NCBI GenBank assembly: GCA_018266105.1
Contig: JAFEBA010000132.1
Location: forward strand, 5,220 to 63,236
Origin: a bacterium
Lineage (GTDB): Bacteria; Vulcanimicrobiota; Xenobia; Xenobiales; JADMJV01
DNA: 58,017 nucleotides
Direction of reading: 5' to 3'
Shown: positions 41,727-49,632 of the stretch, piece after piece
Position numbering within the stretch: position 1 is the stretch's first letter
How the letters are laid out: every line of letters begins with the position of its first letter
Made by a program: the position numbers and the translations under genes
The notes under the pieces: generated by a model
Database searches by the model: none
What the model was told of the DNA's origin: nothing
What the model saw: only the letters and a program-made list of their open reading frames with translations

Positions 41727-43496
41727 TTAAAACGCGAAGCAGTCGCAGCCAGGCCCAAAGAATCCCTGGTGTTGGGAACAGCCGCGATGCAGGTCGGGAA
41801 TGGAGCCTTGGAAATGTCCGCCATAATTGCGGACGGGTGACCAGTCCGGCGACACCGGCAGCGGGTCGGGGCTTAGATGTTGAAAGGGAGCGTTGGCCCA
41901 GACCACCTTGCCTCCCACCACTGTCAGGCAGGATTCGATGGCTCTGATTTGTTGGCTGGGTACCTGGAAGTAGTCCTGATTGAGGATGCAGAAGTCGGCC
42001 AGCTGGCCCACCTTGAGTCGGCCCTTGCGGCTTTCTTCACCCGAAAACCAGGCGCTGCCGTGGGTGTAAAGTTCCAGCGCGCGCTGTCGGGTTTGCAGAT
42101 TTTCCGGCCCATACAATTCCAGTCCACCCACAGTGCGGCCGGTCACCAGCCAGGCCAGGCTGACCCAGGGGTTGTAGCTGGCCACCCGGGTGGCGTCCGT
42201 GCCCGCGCCCACCGGCAGTCCGCTGGCCAGCATCTTGCTGATCGGTGGGGTCTGGCGGGCGGCCGCGGCACCGTAGCGCTGTACAAAGTATTCGCCCTGA
42301 AAGGCCATGCGATGCTGCACTGCGATCCCGCCCTGGAGTCGACTCACACGCTCCAGGTTGCGCTCGTCGATGGTCTCGCAGTGGTCGAAGAACCAGCGCA
42401 GTCCGTTAAAGGGAATGTCGCGGTTCACACGCTCGAAGACGTCCAAGAAGCGCGAAATGGACTCATTGTAGGTGGCGTGGAGCCGGAACGGCCAGCGTTG
42501 AGCCACCAGCAAGCCAATCACCCTTTCCAGCTGGTTCTCCATTTGCGGAATCAGGTCAGGTCGAGGCTCCAGGAAGTCCTCGAAGTCGGCCGCCGAGAAA
42601 ACCAGCATTTCGCCCGCTCCATTGAGCTTGAACCAGTCTGAACCGGAGCCGGGCTTGAGCTGGCTGGTCCAGCGGCGAAAGTCTTCCAGCTCTTCCTGAG
42701 GATGCTGGGTGAAAAGGTTGTAGGCGATGCGCAGCGTCAGCTGGTCGCGGCGCTCCAGCTCTTGAATGACCTGATAGTCTTCAGGATAGTTCTGGTAGCC
42801 GCCCCCGGCGTCGATGATGCTGGTCAATCCCAGTCGATTCAGTTCGCGCATAAACTGCCGGGTGGAATTCAGCTGGTCCTGATACTCCAATCTCGGTCCG
42901 CGGGCCAGGGCCGAGTAGAGGATGGTGGCATTGGGCCTGGCGATCAGCATCCCGGTGGGGTTGCCCTGTGTGTCTCGCTGGATTTCACCGCCGGGAGGAT
43001 TCGGAGTTTCGCGCGTATAGCCGATGGCTCGAAGGGCCGCCTGATTGAGAATTGCCTGGCAGTACAGGTGCAAAATGAAAACGGGAGTGTCGGGCGAGAC
43101 GGCGTTGATTTCCTGCAGAGTGGGTAGCCGCCGTTCTTTGAACTGAAACTCATTCCAGCCGCCGACCACACGCACCCACTGGGGCGGAGGCGTGCTCTGG
43201 GCCTGCCACTTCAGCCGCTGCAAGGCTTCAGCCAGGCTGGGAATACCGTCCCAGCGCAGCTCCATGTTGTAGTTTAAGCCGCCTCGAATGACATGCAGAT
43301 GGGAGTCGTTCAGGCCCGGAATGAGACGCATTCCCTGGGCATCCACCAGCGTGGTCTGGGGGCTGGCCAGGGGCATGACCGTATCCTCGTCGCCCACGGC
43401 CACCACCTGCCCCTGGCTGACGGCCAGTGCGCTTGCCTCGGGCTGAGCCGGATCCAGGGTGGTAATGCGAGCGTTTCGAACGATCAAACTGGCCAT
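41727..43496 (-). CDS. Amidohydrolase family 3 (YtcJ-like)
   Basis: The 589-aa protein begins LIVRNARITTLDPAQPEASALAV, the typical amidohydrolase small domain. LIPGLNDSHLHV supplies the HxH metal ligands near residue 70, and VGAGTDATRVASYNP with a C-terminal GRLKVGQLADFCIL restores the small beta-sandwich. The family contains N-substituted formamide deformylases and related enzymes; the substrate here is unknown. The last residues (GFFGPGCDCFAF) are Cys-rich. It is 20 bp from the isochorismatase-like gene. The ATG has a weak ribosome site. Confidence 0.83.
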   Translation of the reverse strand: MASLIVRNARITTLDPAQPEASALAVSQGQVVAVGDEDTVMPLASPQTTLVDAQGMRLIPGLNDSHLHVIRGGLNYNMELRWDGIPSLAEALQRLKWQAQSTPPPQWVRVVGGWNEFQFKERRLPTLQEINAVSPDTPVFILHLYCQAILNQAALRAIGYTRETPNPPGGEIQRDTQGNPTGMLIARPNATILYSALARGPRLEYQDQLNSTRQFMRELNRLGLTSIIDAGGGYQNYPEDYQVIQELERRDQLTLRIAYNLFTQHPQEELEDFRRWTSQLKPGSGSDWFKLNGAGEMLVFSAADFEDFLEPRPDLIPQMENQLERVIGLLVAQRWPFRLHATYNESISRFLDVFERVNRDIPFNGLRWFFDHCETIDERNLERVSRLQGGIAVQHRMAFQGEYFVQRYGAAAARQTPPISKMLASGLPVGAGTDATRVASYNPWVSLAWLVTGRTVGGLELYGPENLQTRQRALELYTHGSAWFSGEESRKGRLKVGQLADFCILNQDYFQVPSQQIRAIESCLTVVGGKVVWANAPFQHLSPDPLPVSPDWSPVRNYGGHFQGSIPDLHRGCSQHQGFFGPGCDCFAF

Positions 43497-43532
43497 AGGC
43501 CCAGCTTAGCCCGGGGGCGAGCCAGGCGCCGA

Positions 43533-43572
43533 GGACGCGCGTCCCGAGCCGCTCCCCCTAGAATGGGGGGGG
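43533..43572. repeat. Two-hairpin repeat element, copy 1
   Basis: AGGAC-N4-GTCCCGAGCCG-N-TCCCCTA-N4-GGGG. A GGAC/GTCC hairpin sits next to a CCCC/GGGG hairpin. It matches the copy at 47508-47547 at most fixed positions, while the loops differ. It overlaps the 3' end of the NarL-type regulator gene. Confidence 0.55.
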
Positions 43573-44169
43573 AAGCAACCCTTGCAACCGGGCCCGATGC
43601 ACGGCCGCAGTTCGGGTCTGGGCCTCCAGCTTCTGAAGCAAACTCTTGACGTGGTCTTTGATGGTTTCCACCGAGAGCCCCAGGCGATCGCTGATTTGCT
43701 TGTTGGAAAGACCCTCGGCCAGCAGCTTCAGCACCTCCGTCTCGCGAGGAGTGGGCTCCGGACGGGTCAGCCGGGTGGAGAGCTTGCTCATCACCCGCTC
43801 TGGGTAGAAGCGCTCCCCGGCCGCCACTTTGAGCAGGCAGTCATGAATCACATCCAGGGGAGAATCTTTGAGCAAGAAACCTCGCGCGCCCGAGCGGATG
43901 GCCTGGTAGACGTCCTCTTCGGTTCCAAAGGAAGTTACGGCCACCAGCCTGGCCTGAGGGTCGGCGCTCTGAATGGCCGCGATGGCCGAGCAACCGTCCA
44001 GGCCGGGCATGCGCAGATCGATCAGGCCAAGCTCGGGACGATGTTGCAACCAGCCCTGCAGCGCCTGTTGACCGTCCACGCAGGAGCAAACGATCTGGTG
44101 GACCTGACCCAGAGTCTGTTCCCAACCCGCCCTGACGATGGGGTGATCGTCGGCGATCAGGATTCTCAA
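43558..44169 (-). CDS. NarL/FixJ-type response regulator
   Basis: The 203-aa protein has a receiver with ADDHP and D51 (LGLIDLRMPGLDG) and a C-terminal LuxR-type HTH (PRETEVLKLLAEGLSNKQISDRLGL, then VETIKDHVKSLLQKL). It binds DNA when phosphorylated. TTG start overlapping the kinase stop by 4 bp, so they are coupled. The target is unknown, but the adjacent exporter is the nearest candidate. It is the last gene of the 43558-46883 run. Confidence 0.9.
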   Translation of the reverse strand: MRILIADDHPIVRAGWEQTLGQVHQIVCSCVDGQQALQGWLQHRPELGLIDLRMPGLDGCSAIAAIQSADPQARLVAVTSFGTEEDVYQAIRSGARGFLLKDSPLDVIHDCLLKVAAGERFYPERVMSKLSTRLTRPEPTPRETEVLKLLAEGLSNKQISDRLGLSVETIKDHVKSLLQKLEAQTRTAAVHRARLQGLLPPPF

Positions 44170-45245
44170 GTCGGGAAGCAGACTTTCAGACAGGTTCCCT
44201 GGCCGGGCTGGGAGCGAACGTCCAGACGGCCCCCGGCCAGCAGAACCCGTTCCTGTAGGCCCTGCAGACCGAAGCCCGGGCCGGGCCGGTTGGGATCGAA
44301 ACCGACTCCATCGTCCTGCACCAACAGTTCCAGACCGTCATCAATGAAGCGGAGGCGCAGCCCCACCTGAGCAGCCCGGGCGTGCCGGTTGGCGTTGGAA
44401 AGGCCTTCCTGAGCCACCCGGAAGAGCTGGTGCTCCAGCTCCGCGTCCAGGCTGCGGGGGATCCCTTCCACCACGATCTGCGGAGCCAGCCTTCGCAGGG
44501 CCTCGGCCAGGTTCGACCCCTCCAGTTCGGCGGCCCGGAGCGCTTGCACAGAGCGACGCGCGTCCTCGAGGGCCTGGCGCATCAGCTTTTCCAGGTGCGC
44601 TGGCGAAGCCCCCTGGCTGAGGCCCAGCAGGGCCTCGTTAAGGACCTGGGCCACCCCATCGTGCAGTTCCCGGGCCAGACGCCGGCGTTCTTGTTCCAGC
44701 ACCAGCTGCGAGTTTTGGGCTTCCAGCTGGTCCAGCAGAATCGCCAGGCCGGCCTGAGCGCTCAGCACCCGAAGTCCGGCCAGAGGCAGTTCGGCCCAGT
44801 CCACCTCGTGGCTGAAAATAATGGCCATCTCTCCCAGGGCTCTCCCTGAGGCCACCAGCGGCAAAGCCACCGCGCAACGATGTCCTGCCTCCCGATGCCA
44901 TTCGCGAGTGGCGGGCCAGACCTGGTCGAGAAAGCCCTGGGGACCCAGATAATGCACCTGATCCAGGCGCACCATTTTGTAAAACGAGCTATTGTGATCG
45001 GCTGGAAATTCGTTCTGTAGGAAAGGCGGATCGTCGGGAGCCGGGCCGGAGAGCAGCCGACCCTCGTGCCAGCTGGCGACGGTGCGCAATTGGTGAGAAT
45101 GGGAAAGGTATTCAAAGAGATGCCCGCGGCATGCTCCAGACCATTCACAGGCCTGCTTGAGGCTCATTTCCAGGTGTTCCTGGCGTGGCTCGCCGCTGGC
45201 AAAACGGTCCAGGCTCTCGCGCAATATTTGGGTCAGATTTGGCAC
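44166..45245 (-). CDS. GAF sensor histidine kinase (HisKA_3/NarX-type)
   Basis: The 359-aa cytosolic protein has a GAF-like N-terminal domain (about 20-170) and a HisKA_3 dimerisation domain with LARELHDGVAQVLNEALLGL (phospho-acceptor His in ELHDG). The HATPase domain carries VAQEGLSNANRHARA, DDGVGFD and GFGLQGLQERV. GTG 45245 start, 9 bp after the exporter stop. It pairs with the NarL-type regulator that overlaps it. The GAF ligand is unknown. Confidence 0.88.
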   Translation of the reverse strand: MPNLTQILRESLDRFASGEPRQEHLEMSLKQACEWSGACRGHLFEYLSHSHQLRTVASWHEGRLLSGPAPDDPPFLQNEFPADHNSSFYKMVRLDQVHYLGPQGFLDQVWPATREWHREAGHRCAVALPLVASGRALGEMAIIFSHEVDWAELPLAGLRVLSAQAGLAILLDQLEAQNSQLVLEQERRRLARELHDGVAQVLNEALLGLSQGASPAHLEKLMRQALEDARRSVQALRAAELEGSNLAEALRRLAPQIVVEGIPRSLDAELEHQLFRVAQEGLSNANRHARAAQVGLRLRFIDDGLELLVQDDGVGFDPNRPGPGFGLQGLQERVLLAGGRLDVRSQPGQGTCLKVCFPT

Positions 45246-45254
45246 CGAGGGCTA

Positions 45255-46883
45255 TCATACTCGCAAGTAGTGTTCAGCGCCTCCCTCCCGGTACGACTTG
45301 AGCGGATCCAGAAGTTCCAGGTCGCGCGCCTGCGCGTGTTCATGCTGGTCTTCGTGTTCGGCCCAGCTGCGCAGCCAGAATAGTTCCCGAAAAAGTCCCG
45401 GGTGTTCGATGGATTCCTCCAGGCTCCAATCGTAGGCGCCATCCCGGCGACGCAGGGCCTCCAGACGATGCACTCGCTCAAGAAAGTGTGACCGCTCCTG
45501 GGCCTCTGCCCGATAACTAATTTCCACTCGGATGGGACCGGCCTGAGGGTGGGGGGAGACCGGGATCTGAGGCTGCGGGTAAGCCGCTACCGGGTGGACC
45601 GGCTTGATCTCCAGACGGGTCCAGGGAATCAGGGCCTGAATAAGGACCAATCCCAGGGCAGCCGCTTGCAGGCTGGTGGCCAGCCCGTAGTGCAGGCAAA
45701 TCCAACCCCAGAAAGCACTGCCCAGGGCCAGTCCACCCTGAAACACAAGGGCGTAAACGCTCAAGATACGGGCCTGGACCCAGGTCGGCGCGGCCATCTG
45801 AGCGGCGGTGCTGAAAGTGGTCACCATCCCGATCCATCCCACCCCCCCGAGCAGCAACAGGCCGGAGGCCGGTGCCAGATGGCGGGTCTGTCCCAGCAAG
45901 AACAGATGGCCTGCAAAGATCACAGAGGCGATCAGAGCGGCCCGGTCCCAGCCCAGCCGTCGCAAGGGGGCCTGAAACTGGGCCCCCAGCACCGCCCCAA
46001 AACCGATGCAGCCATAGAGCAGTCCCAATCCGGAAGGCCCCAGCTGCAAGGTCTGCGAGGAATACAAAGGCAGCAAAGCTCCCTGCACCGCCCCGCAGAA
46101 GGCGCTCAGGCCGGTGCGCAGCATAATTCGGGCCTGCTCCGGTGCCTGACGGATGTAGCGAGGTCCTGCCCATACGGCCGCTTTGAGACTGGTGCGGCTG
46201 GGGGCCGTGCGCGCAAGCCCGGGCCAGCGCCAGAGCACGAGAATCACCCATACAAAGCTCAGCGTGTTGAGCAGAAAGACCGGGGCAGGTCCATAGCCGG
46301 CCAGAACCAGGCCGCCCAGCGCCGGACCCACGGCCCGAGAAAGGTTGACCGAGATCCCGTTGAGGGCGACCGCCTGAGGTAGCAGCTCCTTGGGGACCAG
46401 GCGGGGCGTGGTGGCCTGCCAGGCAGGCACCACCAGAGCCGAACAGGTGCCCAGAAGTCCCAACAGCCCCAACAGAGTCAGGGGGGTGAGCCGACTCTGC
46501 CAGGCCCCCAGGGTCATCAAGAGGGCCACCAGCAGTTGCAGCGCCTGGAAGGCGATCAAGAAGGGCTTGCGCTCCAATCGGTCCGCCAAGGCTCCCGCCA
46601 GCAGACCCACCGCGAAGACGGGCAGACCGACAGCGGCTGGCACCAGACTGACCCAAAGTGGCGAATGCGTTAGTTGCTCCATCAGCCAGGCCGCGGCCAC
46701 GTTGTTCATCCAGGTGCCCAGGTTGGAAACCAGCGACCCCGACCAGAGGGCCAGAAAATGAGGATGGCCCAGCGGCCTCCAGGCTTCGCCCTTAATGGTC
46801 GCGGCTCTGCGCCTGGCGGCGGGCCTGGGCCACGGCCCTTTCGACCTTCGAGCTGGCGCCTTCAAAGAACTTGGGTCCCGCAT
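45255..46883 (-). CDS. MFS_3 exporter with C-terminal monooxygenase-like domain
   Basis: The 542-aa protein has about 12 hydrophobic segments with HPHFLALWSGSLVSNLGTWM at the start, the usual MFS_3 entry (EntS-like), and a polar tail. Residues about 445-540 (IRVEISYRAEAQERSHFLERV) read as an antibiotic-biosynthesis-monooxygenase-type ferredoxin-like domain seen in some MFS_3 proteins. ATG 46883 lies inside the preceding gene, which ends at 46792. No later start is attractive, so about 90 bp overlap and translational coupling are implied. It is followed by the two-component pair, a likely efflux and regulation unit. Confidence 0.82.
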   Translation of the reverse strand: MRDPSSLKAPARRSKGPWPRPAARRRAATIKGEAWRPLGHPHFLALWSGSLVSNLGTWMNNVAAAWLMEQLTHSPLWVSLVPAAVGLPVFAVGLLAGALADRLERKPFLIAFQALQLLVALLMTLGAWQSRLTPLTLLGLLGLLGTCSALVVPAWQATTPRLVPKELLPQAVALNGISVNLSRAVGPALGGLVLAGYGPAPVFLLNTLSFVWVILVLWRWPGLARTAPSRTSLKAAVWAGPRYIRQAPEQARIMLRTGLSAFCGAVQGALLPLYSSQTLQLGPSGLGLLYGCIGFGAVLGAQFQAPLRRLGWDRAALIASVIFAGHLFLLGQTRHLAPASGLLLLGGVGWIGMVTTFSTAAQMAAPTWVQARILSVYALVFQGGLALGSAFWGWICLHYGLATSLQAAALGLVLIQALIPWTRLEIKPVHPVAAYPQPQIPVSPHPQAGPIRVEISYRAEAQERSHFLERVHRLEALRRRDGAYDWSLEESIEHPGLFRELFWLRSWAEHEDQHEHAQARDLELLDPLKSYREGGAEHYLRV

Positions 46884-47472
46884 CGATCACCCAGGACTGC
46901 AAGCTGAAGTTCGATGACAGGCCACGAGCTTGCAGCCTTTTTTCGGTATCGTAGGCCAGCACCAACTGCTCGGCCACGGCCGCGTCGCCTTCTCCGACGT
47001 CCAGGCTGGTGTTGCCCTGGTCGCGAATGGTGGGCGCGAAAGAAACGCGGGCGGCGCGCAGGCGCACCGCTTCTCGGACGGCTACGCGACCCACCAGGCG
47101 CAGAGATTCCAGGCTCAGCTGATTTTCAGGGCCCAGACCGATCAGCAGGACCTGGGGAGGAGTGATGCTGCCTTCGGGAGTTTGAAAAAGCATCGTCTCT
47201 CCCAGTTCGCCAACGAACTGACCGTTGTTGCGCAACTCCGAGACCAGGTGACCCAGCTTGTCATCAAATTCTTGCATGGCCTCGATGTATTTGTCTCCGG
47301 CCGGGTTGTGTTTGAACACGCAGATGATCTGCAGGTCACACTCGGCCGCGGTCGGGGAGACCATTTGCACGGTCAGGTTCAGACCATGTCCGGCCTCGAT
47401 GGTGGGAGAACTGGCGGGGGCGGCCCAGCCCAGCGAGGTCAGCAGGAAGGCGGTCAGGAAAATTCTTTGCAT
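46792..47472 (-). CDS. Secreted orphan M17 leucine-aminopeptidase N-terminal-like domain
   Basis: The 226-aa protein has a signal peptide (MQRIFLTAFLLTSLGWAAPA). LQIICVFKHNPA, LGETMLFQTPEGSITPPQVLLIGLG and VGRVAVREAVRLRAARVSFAPTI match the macro-like N-terminal domain of M17 leucine aminopeptidases. The catalytic metal-binding C-terminal domain is absent, and the frame ends with a basic tail. Stand-alone secreted versions are unusual. The role is unknown; binding a small ligand, as macro domains do, is possible. It overlaps the downstream exporter gene. Confidence 0.68.
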   Translation of the reverse strand: MQRIFLTAFLLTSLGWAAPASSPTIEAGHGLNLTVQMVSPTAAECDLQIICVFKHNPAGDKYIEAMQEFDDKLGHLVSELRNNGQFVGELGETMLFQTPEGSITPPQVLLIGLGPENQLSLESLRLVGRVAVREAVRLRAARVSFAPTIRDQGNTSLDVGEGDAAVAEQLVLAYDTEKRLQARGLSSNFSLQSWVIDAGPKFFEGASSKVERAVAQARRQAQSRDH

Positions 47473-47507
47473 TCCTTTGTCATAGCAAATGCAAATGCTT
47501 TTGCGGC

Positions 47508-47547
47508 AGGACCCCAGTCCCGAGCCGATCCCCCTAATGCGAGGGGG
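47508..47547. repeat. Two-hairpin repeat element, copy 2
   Basis: AGGAC-N4-GTCCCGAGCCG-N-TCCCCCTA-N6-GGGGG in the 139-bp gap between the M17-like and RibD-C-like genes. It shares GTCCCGAGCCG and the flanking hairpins with copy 1, with different loop bases. Confidence 0.55.
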
Positions 47548-47611
47548 AGTGAAGGCCTGAGCCGTCTCGCGCCTGGTTTTGAAGCAGGTTCAGGCTATCG
47601 AATCGATGACA

Positions 47612-48175
47612 TCAGCCCTTGGCCCGGTATTTCAGGAAGGCTACGCCCGAAGCAAACCTGCGCGTTTCAAGCAGTTCCATATTGATGCGCTGGCCTGGCG
47701 GGAAAAAAGGAACGCCCCCGCCTACGGCGGTGGGGTGGACCAGCAGCCAGTATTCGTCCACCAGGTTCAGCCGGATCGCCTGTGCGGCCAGTTCGGCTCC
47801 CCCAATTTCGATGTCCCCTCCTGAGGATTGCCGAAGCGAAGTCAGTTCCGCGCGCAAATCGCCATGAGCCAGTCTGGTGTTGGCTCCCGTGACCGAGTCC
47901 AGGGTCCGAGAAAACACTACTTTGGGCAGGGCCCGCCAGATCGACACAAAGTCACGCACAAAATCGCTGGCCTGGGCACCGGTATCGACGGTCTCCCAAA
48001 AGAGCATAGATTCATAGAGTCGCCGGCCCAACAGGTAGCCGCCGCGGGTGCGCAATTGTTCCGTGTGGAATCGGTTCAACTCTTGGTCAGGTTCAGTCCA
48101 GTCAAACCTGCCATCCGGGCCCGCGATGTAGCCGTCGGCCGAGACCCCGCCCATTTTGTAGATTAATTTAGACAC
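47612..48175 (-). CDS. Dihydrofolate-reductase-fold protein (RibD C-terminal-like, YwjB/YyaP type)
   Basis: The 187-aa protein has the RibD-C/DHFR fold: MGGVSADGYIAGPDGRFDW at the start, GGYLLGRRLYESM, LPKVVFSRTL, and GGDIEIGGAELAAQAI. These are typical of small NAD(P)H-dependent reductases whose substrate is unknown. GTG 48175 is 5 bp after the subtilase stop. It is probably in one minus-strand transcript with the subtilase. Confidence 0.83.
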   Translation of the reverse strand: MSKLIYKMGGVSADGYIAGPDGRFDWTEPDQELNRFHTEQLRTRGGYLLGRRLYESMLFWETVDTGAQASDFVRDFVSIWRALPKVVFSRTLDSVTGANTRLAHGDLRAELTSLRQSSGGDIEIGGAELAAQAIRLNLVDEYWLLVHPTAVGGGVPFFPPGQRINMELLETRRFASGVAFLKYRAKG

Positions 48176-48180
48176 AAGGT

Positions 48181-49416
48181 CTAAAACGTGCCTTTGCGCA
48201 TGTATTCTTCAGCTGCCTGAAGATCCAGCACCGGAGCGCCGGCGCCAGGCAATTCGTGGGTCAGACGATTATTCATCAAATTGCGCATTTGGGACGCGCT
48301 GGCCCCTGGGTGGTTGCCGTGTAGAGTGGCCAGCGCGCCGGCCACTCGCGGGGCTGAGAAGGAAGTGCCCAGAATGGTTTTGACGTTCTGATCCTGGCCG
48401 GTGGCCACCGAACCGCTGGCGAAGACGTCCACGGTCGGGTTGACATTGCTGTAGCCCGCCACGCTCTCGCGCAGGCCATTGGGGCCTTTGTGCCAGCGTG
48501 TGGCGCCCACCGTGGTCACCTCCGAGTTGGCCAGCACATTGTAAGTATCGCCGGGTTTCGAAGTCACCTGCAGGCCCTCGGCTTCTTTGGCCCAGCCTGA
48601 CTTAATGAGCTGCTGGTTGCCGGCCGAGACCACCACCGAGTTGTGATTGCTCTGCAGGTCGTGGACGGCGCGATCATAGTTCTGCTTGGCTTGCTGGACC
48701 TCTGGGGTCTCAAAGCCGGCCCGGGCTGCTTCCAGCATGGACTGATGCAGCCGGCGTCGCTCCGGTCCGTGGATCTTGGGGTCGGGATTGCCCAGTTTGT
48801 CAGCGTCGATATTGTAGGCTTTGAGAATGTTCTGGCTGAGCTGATGGTCGTTGGAATAGGGGTTGGTCCCGCTGCGCACTTTGTCCACCAGCATGTCGGC
48901 CACCCCCACCGGAGTTGTGCCGTAGGATACGTTCACCGCCGAATCGTGCAGGCCGCGCTGGCGCAGTTTGTTCAAGTCGCCACTGACGTCATTGAGCAGA
49001 TCGGCGGCCTGGAAGCGGGCCACGTCCTGCACCTGCTGGCGAGTCTTGGCCGCGTCCAGCGGCCCGGAATTGAGTTGATCGAAGGCTCCCAGGGCTCGCC
49101 TGTTGCCGCCCTCGTCGGGTCCGAGCTTCTCGGCGAAGATGCGGCCCCGGAAACCGTGCTCTTTGGCGGCATAGGCAGCCACATTGCCATGGTCGGCCTG
49201 GATGGAGTCCTGAAATGAATCGACGATGACCAGTGAGCCGGCCGGGGGTTGGTTTGGGACCTCGGGAAGCTGATCCCCAAATTGTCGACGCGCCCGATCC
49301 ACCGGTAGGGGAGGAAGACCCGGGAAGCTATTGGGAGGAAGGCAAGGGAAGCTGGTGGGCGGCTGCTGGGGCATCGGGTTGAAGATGGGAAAGTTTGGGA
49401 CGATGTTGACTGCCAT
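48181..49416 (-). CDS. Subtilisin-like (S8) serine peptidase, paralogue of 38260-39555
   Basis: The 411-aa protein has no signal peptide and a Pro-rich disordered N-terminus. D66 (VIVDSF) and H76 (DHGNVAAY) lie only 10 residues apart, shorter than in typical subtilases. The oxyanion Asn is in SVVVSAGN and S352 is in GTSFSAPRVAG. A helical insert of about 130 residues separates HDSAVNVSYG from the oxyanion strand, as in the paralogue. The C-terminus is MRKGTF. The ATG start is divergent from the Thr-rich protein across 216 bp of AT-rich DNA. Confidence 0.82.
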   Translation of the reverse strand: MAVNIVPNFPIFNPMPQQPPTSFPCLPPNSFPGLPPLPVDRARRQFGDQLPEVPNQPPAGSLVIVDSFQDSIQADHGNVAAYAAKEHGFRGRIFAEKLGPDEGGNRRALGAFDQLNSGPLDAAKTRQQVQDVARFQAADLLNDVSGDLNKLRQRGLHDSAVNVSYGTTPVGVADMLVDKVRSGTNPYSNDHQLSQNILKAYNIDADKLGNPDPKIHGPERRRLHQSMLEAARAGFETPEVQQAKQNYDRAVHDLQSNHNSVVVSAGNQQLIKSGWAKEAEGLQVTSKPGDTYNVLANSEVTTVGATRWHKGPNGLRESVAGYSNVNPTVDVFASGSVATGQDQNVKTILGTSFSAPRVAGALATLHGNHPGASASQMRNLMNNRLTHELPGAGAPVLDLQAAEEYMRKGTF

Positions 49417-49429
49417 AGTTCCAGTTTAG

Positions 49430-49632
49430 ATCAGGCTCGTTGACGGACCGTTAATCAGAAGCAAAACCCTTGGGTCGCATATGTTGCCGAATTTGAGGAT
49501 TGTCTCAACGATTTTATCATGGAACCTTAAGTTTCAAAAAGTGAACTTCTGTGAGTAAAAAAGTTAATATATTGTAAATCTCTGGAAAACGAATTCAATT
49601 CCAGTTATTCTACCCGACGCTAAGCTCGGTTT
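49430..49632. promoter_or_regulatory. AT-rich divergent promoter region
   Basis: This gap between the 49416 subtilase and the 49633 gene is much richer in A and T than the rest of the window (for example AAAAAAGTTAATATATTGTAAATC at its centre, quoted only in part elsewhere). It contains TTGAG-N6-CTCAA and other short inverted repeats. It is likely the regulatory core of both genes; no single promoter can be fixed. A xenogeneic-silencer target is possible. Confidence 0.45.
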
